Source: Tillus elongatus
Lineage: Eukaryota > Arthropoda > Insecta > Coleoptera > Cleridae
Length of the DNA: 64,000 nucleotides
Assembly (NCBI GenBank): GCA_964006375.1
Contig: OZ023264.1
Location: 19,721,040 to 19,785,039 of the forward strand
Direction of reading: 5' to 3'
Shown here: one piece after another, positions 47,235-57,640 of the stretch
Numbering within the stretch: position 1 is the first letter of the stretch
Layout of the letters: the number at the start of each line of letters is the position of its first letter
Notes under the pieces: generated by a model
What the model was told of the DNA's origin: nothing
The model's database searches: none
The model's input: only the letters and a program-made list of their open reading frames with translations
Made by a program: the position numbers and the translations under genes

Positions 47235-48142
47235 TTAAAAAGTTTATAATATATCATCAAGTATTTTTTACGCGTTTTGTTTTATTTTTTCTCATTTTCC
47301 AAGAAATACGGGACGCCTAGCTGACGTTTTCCGTGTGGTGAAATTTTCTAGTTACGGTCCGGCCTAACATTTTTATGTGCACTTCCAGAATCAGCTCGGT
47401 TTTACCCATAAGAATATCTCGGGTACAAGCTGAAACACCCTGTATGTATTCTTGTTATGGGTCATTTAAAACTCAAACATTTCGAAATCGACGCTACGCA
47501 ACTAAAAAATACTTTAATGTACTGCATACACTTGACTATATAGCATTATTAAAAGGGAGTAACAAAATCTTCGCGGTCGAGCTGGCCGAAGATAAATACC
47601 TACCATTCTTCAGCCAGACGATAAACAAATACACACGGATTAAAGATAAATATCAATCAAGTTATAAGTTGATGTATTGTGTATGCATTAACCACGTATC
47701 TTAGTAATTAACAAGTTCCTACGACTGTTAGTATGGATTCTAACCGGACAGACTATAAATACTGAGTCAATATTGGCCTTCGCTTTCTTGAGAATCTCTT
47801 CACCAACTCAAATTTTCAATATTAACTTTGTTTTACCATCAGACCATCGGACATTCTTTTATTGTCCAATATCGTTCTCGTATCTGTGCTATATTTGTTT
47901 ATTCTATACTATCTTAGTTGCGTCTACTTAACGTAGGCTCTAATAATGCATCTAAAGGGTTAAAGGCCTCCATATAATGCAAATAGTCGAGAATGTGTTT
48001 GAACTTTTCATCAAGATTTGTTGTTAGATGACGATACATAATATGAAACCAATAGATACCTATTACTTATAGCTGTACTCTCCTACACTCCTACACTAAA
48101 TGTTTGTTTCATTAGACCTATACAAATAAAATATTTGTTAAG

Positions 48143-48144
<2 letters not shown>
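47235..48144. other. No gene recognised
   Basis: One short motif (GAAACACCCTGTATG near 47434) resembles DNA-transposon termini. An open frame at 47375-47704 has no recognisable domain. Otherwise nothing. Confidence 0.4.

Positions 48145-48232
<88 letters not shown>
48145..48232. repeat. (TA)n microsatellite
   Basis: About 88 bp of TA repeat directly abutting the ribozyme-bearing tandem array. Confidence 0.97.
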
Positions 48233-48235
<3 letters not shown>

Positions 48236-48270
48236 AGGAGAAGGGTTAAGGGCAAAGCCGCAAGGAGACA

Positions 48271-48315
48271 ACCGCATACACGTGTTTCAAGCTTATTAGC
48301 CATCATCAGTACGGT
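48271..48315 (-). ncRNA. Hammerhead ribozyme motif, array copy 1
   Basis: Minus strand: ACCGUA, CUGAUGA, U, GGCU-AAUA-AGCU, U, GAAA, then CACGUGUA and UGCGGU. Stem I pairs ACCGUA with UGCGGU over 6 bp (one G-U). Stem II is 4 bp with an AAUA loop (one G-U). Stem III is the very short self-complementary ACACGUGU. Predicted cleavage after the A of GUA. The invariant core is intact. Confidence 0.8.
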
Positions 48316-48566
48316 ATAGCCAGATGAAGATGGGAACACTCTGGATGAAGATGGAAACATACACGGAGTCAACCAGTGCACAATTGTAGCACCATTTGGA
48401 AGACCCTCAATCCGAGGGAAACAACCAAAAAAGCCACGGAGGCAAAAAAATCACCTGCGTGAAGATCCGGAGCCCAGGAAGTTATATTAACTAAAACAGG
48501 ATTCATAACACGGCATTTCTGTACTGTACAAGGAGAAAGGTTTAAGGACAAAGCCGCACGGAGACA

Positions 48567-48611
48567 ACCGCATACACGTGTTTCAAGCTTATTAGCTATC
48601 ATCAGTACGGT
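48567..48611 (-). ncRNA. Hammerhead ribozyme motif, array copy 2
   Basis: As copy 1, but stem II reads AGCU-AAUA-AGCU, four Watson-Crick pairs. Relative to copy 1 the change turns the G-U pair into A-U, so pairing is kept. Core intact. Confidence 0.8.
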
Positions 48612-48868
48612 ATAGCCAGGTGAAGATGGTAACACTCTGGATGAAGATGGAATTATACGGAGTCACAACAGGCAACCAGTGCACAATTGCAGCAACATTT
48701 AGAAGACCCTCAATCCGAGGGAAACAACCAAAAAAGCCACGGAGGCAAAGAAATCACCTGCGTGAGCATCCGGAACCCAAGAAGTTATATTACCTATAAC
48801 ATGATTTATAACACGGCATTTCTGTACTATACAAGGAGAAGGGTTAAGGGCAAAGCCGCAAGGAGACA

Positions 48869-48913
48869 ACCCAATACACGTGTTTCAAGCTTATTAGCCA
48901 TCGGCAGTACGGT
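48869..48913 (-). ncRNA. Hammerhead ribozyme motif, array copy 3 (degenerate)
   Basis: The core reads CUGCCGA instead of CUGAUGA and the stem I 3' strand is altered (AUUGGGU), so this copy should not self-cleave. The rest of the motif is conserved. Confidence 0.7.
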
Positions 48914-49172
48914 ATAGCCAGGTGAAGATGGGAATACTCTGGATGAAGATGTAAAAATGCACGGAGTCCAAACAGTCAACCAGTGCACAATTGTAGCACC
49001 ATTTGGAAGACCCTCAATCCGAGGGAAACAACCAAAAAAGCCACGGAGGCAAAGAAATCACCTGCGTGAGCATCCGGAGCCCAGGAAGTTATATTAACTA
49101 AAACAGGATTGATAACACGGCATTTCTGTACTATACAAGGAGAGGGGTTAAGGGTAAAGCCGCAAAGAGACA

Positions 49173-49217
49173 ACCGCATACACGTGTTTCAAGCTTATTA
49201 GCTATCATCAGTACGGT
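49173..49217 (-). ncRNA. Hammerhead ribozyme motif, array copy 4
   Basis: Identical in the catalytic region to copy 2: stem I ACCGUA/UGCGGU, core CUGAUGA and GAAA, stem II AGCU-AAUA-AGCU. Confidence 0.8.
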
Positions 49218-49599
49218 ATAGCCAGGTGAAGATGGGAACACTCTGGATGAAGATGCAAAAATACACGGAGTGTATATTTTCTTAATGAAATTAATAAGTT
49301 TTAAACATATAAATGCTCCATAATTAAAATTGTACTGGTTGACAGATTACCCTGATCTATCAACATTTTTAAACAGTGTTGCTATATGGGTAATGAAACC
49401 TAAAAACATCGCGTGACTCTTATTGAAAAACCCTTTATAATCTTCGAAACATACTTATACTGACTTTCAAAAAAAATCGAACACTTAGTTGATTGATTTT
49501 GATAAAATTTACACATAATGTGTGTTTAATTAAACTTAACATCCGATTACATTTTAAAACTAAAACATTAAAAAGTAACAAAGTTATTTAATAATGAGT

Positions 49600-50545
49600 G
49601 GGTGCGCCGCGGCTTTTTAGTCATTCGATAACTTTTCGAGGCTTGAAATTAAATAATTTATGGTATCCTGCAGAATATCATCCTAGGATTCTTGAATCGA
49701 TGACGAAGGTCAAATAGGTTCTTTGGTGTTTGGGGTCAATTACTCAGTCGATTGTTAATCATATCCCACACATGTTCGATTGGTGATAAGTCTGTGGAGA
49801 CAGAAGGCCATGAATCAGGGTCACGTTATTTTCTTGTAAGAACCTTCTAGTAACCCTTACTATATGATAACGTGCATTGTCTTGTTGGAAAATGGGTACA
49901 TACGCGTTTCGTATGTAATCATTTGCGTGAAAATTTCTGTCAATAAAAATCAGAGATGGCCTGCTATCGCACCCCGTACCGTCACCCCCGTGTAAGAGCC
50001 GTATGCCGTTCCACAGCAAATTCTAAATTTATGCGTTCTCCACGTAATCTTCTTACTATTCTGCGACCCAAAGATAAAATCAGAACTCGTCAGAGAACAC
50101 AACACAATTCACTTCACTATTTAAATTTGATCTGCCGTTACAGCACTCAAGTTGAGCAGCACGATGTCGAGGTGTCAATGGGAGACATAAAAATGGTCTA
50201 TACGAACGAAGCCCAATAGCGCATATTTTGCGAAATATCGTTGCCATAGGGACTTTTTGTTGTGAAACTACCCACCCATAATTTCCACTCGACCGTGTTG
50301 TGGAAATTCTGTTTTGTAAAGCCGCAAATCACGACCGTTACGTGTTGAAGTTGCTCGAGGTCGTCCGGATCCACGACGACGGTTATGGATTCCTCCTTCA
50401 GACCACCTGGAACAACACTGTAACACTGTTGGCAGGCAGCGTCTAATGCGGTATGATATTTGTCTGACTGAAAAGCAGGCTTCTCGCATGCCGACAATGC
50501 GCCCACTTTCGAATTTATTGAAATGATTGTAATTATTGCGCAAAC
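49600..50545 (-). pseudogene. Tc1-like transposase relic
   Basis: The minus strand opens MRNNYNHFNKFESGRIVGMR with a paired-like HTH (REACFSVRQISYRIRRC, GSGRPRATSTRNGRDLRL). After shifts the catalytic part reads CVVFSDEF, NLLWNGIRLLHGGDGTG, IFQQDNARYHIVRVTRRFLQ (second Asp in QQDNA) and ENNVTLIHGLLSPQ. The third catalytic block (SPDLSPIEH in relatives) is reduced to SPQTYHQSNM. Several frameshifts. Clear inverted repeats were not found. Confidence 0.85.
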
Positions 50546-50687
50546 AACGCCTGGGTATAATGACTTAATAAATTAAGCACAAATCGCTAAGAAATAATGT
50601 TTTAAACTGAAGGAAGCGTAAACTTAAAGAGATAATTTTTTTGATAAAACAAAATTAAAAAATTATCCATATTGTTATTAGCGAATT

Positions 50688-50712
50688 TTTTTTTAATTCG
50701 CTAATGAGGAGA

Positions 50713-50811
<99 letters not shown>

Positions 50812-51430
50812 GACCGATCACTCAAAAAATAATGGACCGATCTTGATCAAATTTGGTGAGTGCCTTCCTTGTGCAAGTGGCTTGGATAAGTTCGTTAGCC
50901 AGGAAAATCGGACCAGGTTTTCCCGGAAAATTTTGTGTTTTCTTTCTAAAAAAATTCATATCTCTGTAAATAACAAAGTAAGGGCAACCAAATTTGGTGC
51001 GCGTGTTTGTATTATAACTCTGTACCAAAATCTAGGTCTCTAGCTCTAAAGACAAAGAAGTTTTAGGCAGATAAAGAAACAAATTTTGGAGTTTTCCTCA
51101 AAACGTCAAACTCGCAATTTTAAACGTCAAAATTGGCAATGTCTAGGCAAAGAACGTGAAACAAATACCGATGTTGCAAGAAGAGTGTTCTGCATACCCT
51201 TAAGTTTCAGATTCAACCGTCATTGCCCTTGATTTTACTAAAATATTTACAGAATATTCATTTCACCCTTTCTCTGATGCTTTGGCTGTCGGTTTAGTTA
51301 CGTTGATGCTTTGGCTGTAGGTTTAGTGAAGTTTATGGTTTAACGATCTATGATTTTTTTTTGGTTAATATTCGTAGAACAAATTCGTTAATGCATTTTT
51401 GCATTTTTGATCGAAATATGATGCGTTTGT
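50688..51430 (-). repeat. Family A repeat, long form, inverted
   Basis: Reverse complement of the unit at 44780-45565, with a (TA)n core (50717-50809), GGACCGATCTTGATCAAATT, GGATAAGTTCGTTAGCCAGG and TTTGGCTGT blocks (TGATGCTTTGGCTGT duplicated at 51280-51320). Confidence 0.8.
50717..50809. repeat. (TA)n microsatellite
   Basis: About 93 bp of TA repeat in the inverted family A copy. Confidence 0.97.
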
Positions 51431-51439
51431 AAAAAAAAA

Positions 51440-52531
51440 TCTGGACGCAGTAAGTGCGTTTAGCTCCCGAACGCTTTTCAAAAAACCGTTTTTAGAAACC
51501 TGCCTAGGGCCCCCCCTTGGATCCTCAAACCCCAAGAAACATTTCTTCTTCACACCCCCAAAGAATGTTACGGGACCAGGAGTGAGTAGGGGTGCTGGGC
51601 GGGGTAGATAGTAAAAAGGAAACATGAACAGAAAATGCGAATAAAACGGGCTTGAAAGCTGTCTTTTGGGCATCTTGAAACAATATCCCCCTTAAACCCT
51701 GCCTACCCCGCACAGTACCCCACCCAGGTGCCGTAACTTCCTTGGCGGGTAGAAACAAGACATTTTTCTTGTGGTTTATGCAGCAAGGGTGGTTGTATGC
51801 ACGCGAGGGGCAAGGAAAATCCCCAAGACGAAGCAAACACCCCCAGCCCCCCTCCCCCGCCCCTGTCGCAAGTCAAACGGGGGAGTCTACTTCGTCGTAG
51901 ACATTTTCCTTCCCTCCTCGTGTGCATACAACCACCCTCGTTGCATAAACCACAAGAAAAACTTATTCTTCATTTCCCCCAAGGAAGTTACGTGATCTGG
52001 AGCAAATAGGGGTGCTGTGTGGTGTAGGCAGGATTTAATGGGGATATGGCTTCAAATAGACAGCTTTCAAGAAGTTTTCTTCGCATATTCTGCTCATATT
52101 CCCTTTTTACCACCTACCCCGCCCAGCACCCCTATTCACTCCCAGTCCCGTAACTTCCTTGGCGGGTGTGAACAAGACATTTTTCTTGTGGTTTGTGCAT
52201 TTAGGTGGGGTCCTAGTAATGTTTCTGAAAACAATTTTTTGAAAAGCATTCGGGAGCTAATCTGCAAATTTATCGAATTTTCATTAAATCCTTCAAATTT
52301 CAATAACTCAATTTGCTATTAACGTAAGCTTTGTTGGTTAGGAAACCAACATTTAAGTATATTTTCGGAAAACTTTTGTATATTTTCAAACCATACGTAA
52401 TTTTGATAAAATATGGTACATTGTTTCTACTACATAGTCTATACCGGTAATCAGATTGATGCCTGCTCGCATTTGCTATTAAAAACATTTTTATGGAAAT
52501 TCACTTCCATAACACACTCGCTGCATCCAGA
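51440..52531. mobile_element. Element with family A termini and two large inverted 'family B' arms
   Basis: The outer ends are CTGGACGCAGTAAGTGCGTT (51441) and the inverted AACACACTCGCTGCATCCAG (to 52530). Inside, 51470-51835 and 51905-52262 are inverted copies of one about 360 bp sequence: both begin or end with AGCTCCCGAACGC/GCATTCGGGAGCT and share GAATAGGGGTGCTGGG, CTTGTGGTTTATGCA and GGTGGTTGTATGCAC. A GC-rich, C-run spacer (51840-51900) separates them. No protein is encoded. A related single arm is in the Ric intron (36010-36425). Confidence 0.82.
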
Positions 52532-52707
52532 CTTTTGAAAGATGTTTATATATTTTCAAACAAAAAAGTTATTTCGATGAAATATGGTACATTGTTTCTA
52601 CTATATAGGCAACCAAGTTTGATGCCTGCTTTCATCAAAGAAATAGATTTGCTATTAAAAATATTTTAAAGAAAATTCGCTACCATAACGCACTTGCTGC
52701 GTCCTGA
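52532..52707. repeat. Duplicated right end of the preceding element
   Basis: It repeats the last about 175 bp of the element before it (ATATGGTACATTGTTTCTAC, TGATGCCTGC, ATTTGCTATTAAAAA, AACGCACTTGCTGCGTCC). The same duplicated right end occurs at 44639-44768. Confidence 0.75.
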
Positions 52708-53397
52708 AATTTTTTATTATCAAAAAGAGAAAGAGTAGAATAGGAAATTTCATTGTGTCCATGTTGTGATCGTTTATTATCAGAAACAAAACAGAGTAGG
52801 TAGTAGAGAAATTCCAATTGGTCGATTCTTGCTGGGTGTTTTTTTCTGTTGGAAAGTCAGTATATTTTCACCCCATGCCTCATACACTTTCGATTTTATT
52901 CTGCTTGTCTCACATAATGAGTCATGACTTGTCAAAGTAAAAGTGTCTTGATTGCTTTTACACTCATTTAGGACTTTATCTGTCCACGTTTATCATTGTT
53001 TGTACCAATCCAAATAAATTCAACCAGAATGTTCATCCTGAAGAATGCACTAGTGTCACATTTGATTCATTATTCTACCCCGTTTATCGTAACGACTTTG
53101 CCCCAATATCAGAAGCATTCCACGATATTGCCTTTATTTTACTTCTATTACGTCGTACAACATACATGTTTTACCATTTTATCTATAAAACTATAAAAAT
53201 AGCAACCTTGAAGCAACATTTGTGGTATATCTAAATGTAATATATACTCAGGACATTAATAATGTAACGTTTTATGTCCAAGTTTTACTAGTAATGCACG
53301 GGTAAATCGTCCTTGTTCGCACACAACCATGAAAATTAATTATTTAGGGCAGCGGTACTCAACAAAGCAATAGCTTTGGCTTTAGAAAATACATAAG
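52708..53397. other. No gene recognised
   Basis: AT-rich. A short stretch at 53260-53350 (TTCGCACACAAC, GAAAATTAATTAT.TTAGGGC) recurs at about 57740-57835, an undefined dispersed repeat. Confidence 0.4.
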
Positions 53398-53713
53398 TCT
53401 GGACGCAGCAAGTGCGTTATGGTAGTGAATTATCATAGAAATGATCTGGCAAGAAACTTTTTTTCTTTTAACATAGAAACATAAATTTTGTTATATGGTT
53501 TCCTTTTGATATCGTAAACTTACGTACCAAATTTGGTTACCATTGCTTTTCTATTTTTTGAGATAAAAATTTTTTTCGAAAGAAAACCTGAAATTTTCCC
53601 CGAAAACCTGCTTAGATTTTCCTGATCAACGAAGTTATCCAATCCACTTACAAAAGGAAGGCACATGCTTAATATAATCAAAACCGGTCTATTATTTTTT
53701 TAGTTATCGGTGT

Positions 53714-53811
<98 letters not shown>

Positions 53812-53917
53812 GAAAAATTGGGGTCCTAGATCGCGCTCATTTGAAGAAATTTTTTCAAAATTCAAAAGTCGGGATCTCCTCATTAGTGATTTTTTTTAAA
53901 GACAATTCACTAAAAAG
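53398..53917 (+). repeat. Family A repeat, head-to-tail copy 1
   Basis: Runs from TCTGGACGCAGCAAGTGCG to ATTCACTAAAAAG, with a (TA)n core at 53717-53807. The next copy starts immediately. Confidence 0.88.
53717..53807. repeat. (TA)n microsatellite
   Basis: About 91 bp of TA repeat. Confidence 0.97.
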
Positions 53918-54242
53918 TCTGGACGCAGCAAGTGCGTTATGGTAATAAATTTTCATAGAAATGATCTACCACCAAATATTTTGTTATAAATTTTTTTCTT
54001 GTAACATATAACTGTAAATTTTGGTGTATAGTTGGCTTTTTATATATTAAACCTATCTACCAAATTTGGCTATCATAGCTCTTTTCTTTTTTGAGAAAAA
54101 CTTTTTTTTAAGGAAAACTCAAATTTTTCCCGGAAAACCTGGTCCAATTTTCTTGACTAACGAACTTATCCAAGCCACTTACAAAAGGAAGGTACATGCC
54201 AAATTTAATCAAAATCGGCCCATTATTTTTTGAGTTGTCGAT

Positions 54243-54337
<95 letters not shown>

Positions 54338-54463
54338 ATTGAAACCGACCCCGGATATGGGTTCTAAGGGTCCAAGTTTGCGCTCAGTTGCAAAATGTTT
54401 TTCAAAATTCAAAAGTCGGGATCTCCCCATTAGTGAATGTTTTCTACGAAAATTCACTAAAAG
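53918..54463 (+). repeat. Family A repeat, head-to-tail copy 2
   Basis: Full-length copy from TCTGGACGCAGCAAGTGCG to the 3' hairpin TTAGTGAATG...AAAATTCACTAAAAG. (TA)n core at 54246-54330. Confidence 0.88.
54246..54330. repeat. (TA)n microsatellite
   Basis: About 85 bp of TA repeat. Confidence 0.97.
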
Positions 54464-54822
54464 CCCAGAGGCAACAACTAAGTTTTTGTAGCGAATTTTC
54501 AAAAAATCTTTAAAATTAGTTAACTTAATTTTCAGTTAAACTAGCAATAATTTTGGTAGGTACGTTATAAAATGTCTATAAGAAATGTGTATTAAATTCC
54601 ATCAAGAGAACATTATTTTCGGAGATGCATGTTTTTTTTTTTGTGGAAAAAACTAGTTATTCTAGGGAAAAACTCGTCCGATTTGCTTGGATAGCGAATC
54701 CGTTCAAGAGATTTACAAAAAATTGGTTTGGTTAGCGATGTAGTTCAAGAGATTTACAAGAGAAAAACACGTGCTAAGTTTGATAAAATACAGCTAATTA
54801 CTTTTAAAGTTATCGCTGGGGT

Positions 54823-54912
<90 letters not shown>
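54464..54912 (+). repeat. Family A-like repeat, diverged third copy
   Basis: Follows in the same orientation; diverged but recognisable (CGAATTTTC start, AACTCGTCCGATTTGC, GATTTACAAAA, GTTTGATAAAATACAGC, AAGTTATCGCTGGGGTAGA) and stopping in a (TA)n tract at 54825-54912. Confidence 0.65.
54825..54912. repeat. (TA)n microsatellite
   Basis: About 88 bp of TA repeat. Confidence 0.97.
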
Positions 54913-54914
<2 letters not shown>

Positions 54915-56007
54915 GCTGACTCACGTAGCCCGTTCGTGAGAATATTTTTGATTTCCCGAAATCGTATTACTATGAAATTTGACAGCCGGCCAGGGTCTAC
55001 TGCTGCAATTATAAATGAAGTATTTACAAAATGGCGACACTTCCGGAAATACCGGAAATCGGCGCCATCTTTGTTTTTTTTTAATGGGAATACACCATTT
55101 TGATTCCATTCCTGGATTCTACATTGAATTCTGAGTTCAGAACGTCCCAGTTGTCAACACTTATCTGTCATAGTTTTTGAAATGTGTCACATTTTTCGAA
55201 AAAAATTGAACTTGCAGGGGTCCATTAAGAAATGAATAACTCCTGAACCATTGAGAATAAATAATTGATTTTTTTTATTCGGTTCACAAAGGCTTGACCA
55301 ATATTTTGCATCATTACCGATACTTTTGTTGTGTTTCATGCGCCTACTCCGATTTTTCAAAATTGACTATCAAAAAATGTCAAAAACTTATTTTTCTCAA
55401 ACCGCACGTACCATTTCTGATGCCAGAAATCAATGTGAAATTAAATTTAAGAGGAACTTCTATTAATATTATGCGTGCCTATCTGCACTCCTTTTTGAGT
55501 TGTTGGCATGTTAGAGAAAAATATTATTTTTTCCTCAGAGGCTTTGGAAACAATCGTTTCAGTTAAATTTTTATTCCACAACCTTATTACAATAATAAAC
55601 AGTTACAACAAAATAACAACAAATGGGAAGGTCAACAAAAGAATAATTTCAATACAAATGCTCAATATGTGCACCGTTTTCATTGAGACAGTGTACAACA
55701 CGCTTCTGAACAGACTGCGTTGCTCTTCAAATTTCAAAAGGATCCAAATGATCAAAAGCCCCAGCTATCCTTATTCTTAAGCCTTCGTAATTGAAAACTG
55801 GATTTGCGCACACTAATTCTTTGACCCGACCCCATAATTAAAAATCTAAAGGTGTATATACGGAGATCGGGCGCGCCAAAGTGAAAATTATTCACAGTTG
55901 GAGTTGCAAGAACGTATTTCATACATTGTGATAAGAATGCACTAATTAGTCCGGTTTTCCTTAAAAAAACTAAAAAACAAAACCAAACGTTCAAAAATGT
56001 TTATTCA
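54913..56007. other. Non-coding, probably 3' side of the following DNA transposon
   Basis: No coding frame. The 55200-56000 part lies downstream of the minus-strand transposase and is likely part of that element, but its left terminus could not be fixed. Confidence 0.35.
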
Positions 56008-57049
56008 GTTAAGTAAGTGTTCAAATTGTTGACCACCAGCTTCCATACAAAAGTACAAATTTTGTTCAAAACGAGCTCTGACATTCTGGAGCATTTGTGG
56101 AGTTATTAGACGGCGTTCTTCAAAAATGCGTCATCGTAATTCTTCCAGAGACTCCGGTTCGATTGCGAAAATTCTACTCTTTAAATGGCCCCATAGAAAG
56201 AAGTCTAAAGGAGTTAAATCCGGTGATCTAGGGGGCCACTCAATAGCACCTCTACGCCCAATCCATTCCTCTTGAAACTCTCTGTTCAAAAACTCCCTAA
56301 GACGTTGTGAAAAATGCGGAGGAGCTCCATCTTGTTGAAACACTAATTGATTTTCTTGATAGCGATCATCATTTTCAACAATGTCAATTAGTAGAGGGTA
56401 AACGATATCTTCTAGTAACTCCAAATACGTTTCGCCACTCAAATTGCCATCAAGAAAAATTGGTCCGATTAAACGGTCTCCAAAAATGCCAGTCCAGACA
56501 TTCAATTTCTGTGGAGTTTGAGTGTGGACTTCGTGAAAATTTCTTGAATTATTATCTGCCCAATAACGACAATTATGACGATTGACTGTAGAGTTTAATA
56601 AAAAGTCTGAAAAACAGATATTGATTAGAAAGTTCCCGTTATCAGCTATTCGTGCAGTCATAACTTCACAAAACTCCAGCCGCCGATCAAAATCATCTTC
56701 ATTCAGTTGTCGTACAAGATGAATTTTATACGGGTGAAATTTATGATGCTTCAATATTCGCTGAATAGTTCTTCTATTGATGTTTGACACAGTGGCCAAT
56801 TTTCTCGTGCTCAAAGTTGGGTCTGCAGCAACTTGTCCTAAAAATTCAATCTCAGCAGTCTCATTTCTAACCAGAAATTCACGTTCAGGATCCCGTTTTT
56901 TGTTGGCTACTGAACCACTTTGTCGAAACTTTGCAACTAGCTCCAAAATGTATTTTCTGTTAACATGTCTGTTCGGGTGTCGTTCATTAAACAAATTTGC
57001 AGTAAAACAGTAATTATTTCAACTCTTTCTTCTACAGAAGACACCATTG
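56008..57049 (-). pseudogene. Tc1/mariner-superfamily transposase, DD41D spacing, nearly intact
   Basis: The minus strand begins MVSSVEERVEIITVLLQ at 57049, shifts by one frame near 57000, and continues as a 287-codon open frame (56994-56131): NRHVNRKYILELVAKFRQSG (HTH), STRKLATVSNINRRTIQRIL, CFSDF where relatives have SDE, NVWTGIFGDRLIGPIFLDGN, LVFQQDGAPPHFSQRLREFL, EEWIGRRGAIEWPPRSPDLT and LDFFLWGHLKS. A second shift near 56132 leads to the C-terminus RARFEQNLYFCMEAGGQQFE HLLN. Spacing between the second and third catalytic Asp is 41 residues, as in the DD41D (rosa-like) lineage. Two frameshifts and the altered SDE motif make it inactive, but it is the youngest of three related transposases here. 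Confidence 0.9.
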
Positions 57050-57259
57050 TGAAATTAATTTTCGGTAGTACTATCAAGTATCAAACCGACCTATAAACTG
57101 AAATAATAAACCGCAATTCTCTCATTCCGTTAAGAAATGTTCAGATAGTCCATTTTTTGTTTACAAACCAACAAAACATTGACTATCAGCACATTTCTTA
57201 TCGGAATGAGTGAAATGCGCTTTGCATCTTCAACTGTGAATAATTTTTAAACGAGTTGA

Positions 57260-57495
57260 TAAAATTCCCAAAAAAATTAGCGTACTGAATTCAGAAAAGA
57301 AAGAGCTTTCAAACGATGTAACACTCGACCCATGTTCCCTATTTAAAATATAAGGGTTGTTATCACCACCCTTAAGGGGTTGATGTGACAAAGTTGAGTT
57401 TTATGTCAAAACATCTCTCCCCCAATATTAAAATTTCAGCGTTTCTTAAAAAAAAATTCTCTGGACACAAATCGTTCTGTTTCGTTTTCAATGCG
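57260..57495. repeat. Probable terminal region of the DD41D transposon
   Basis: Upstream of the transposase start the sequence ends in GCGCCACCCTATATA, a terminus-like motif, and contains AAGAGCTTTCAAACGATGT, also present near the right edge of the window (63969-63986), where another such terminus appears. Confidence 0.5.
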
Positions 57496-57499
57496 CCAC

Positions 57500-57640
57500 C
57501 CTATATAAAAGTTTTAACTGACCATGGAAATAGGTTCCAGAGGCCCTAATTCGCGCTCATTTGAAGAAATTTTCCGAATTCTCACCATCGATGCCTCCCT
57601 ATTAGTGAATTTTCTTAATGAAAATTCACTAAAATGACGT
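57500..57640 (+). repeat. Family A repeat, 3' fragment
   Basis: Only the 3' part is present: GGTTCCAGAGGCCCTAATTC, GCGCTCATTTGAAGAAATTT and the terminal hairpin TTAGTGAATTTTC...GAAAATTCACTAAAA. Confidence 0.75.

Larger units (their letters stand above)
48233..49271 (-). repeat. Tandem array of about 300 bp units, retrozyme-like
   Basis: Units begin with ACAAGGAGA at 48233, 48528, 48831 and 49135 (periods 295, 303 and 304 bp); the fourth is cut at about 49271. Units share AGCCGCA.GGAGACAACC, ACACGTGTTTCAAGCTTATT, GACCCTCAATCCGAGGGAAA and GCCACGGAGGCAAA. Each carries a hammerhead ribozyme motif on the minus strand. There is no convincing coding sequence; short minus-strand frames recur only because the repeat recurs. 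Tandem units of this size with a type I hammerhead are the definition of animal retrozymes, non-autonomous elements thought to spread through circular RNAs and PLE-type RTs. The array could equally be tandem terminal repeats of a lost PLE. Confidence 0.85.

Noticed and set aside
47375..47704. 109-codon plus-strand open frame
   Set aside because: No recognisable domain, no splice or promoter context, and it starts near a DNA-transposon-like terminus motif.
48233..49271. CRISPR array or protein-coding tandem gene
   Set aside because: Units are about 300 bp with diverged copies and no short repeat/spacer pattern, in a eukaryotic genome; open frames differ between copies and lack conserved protein features.
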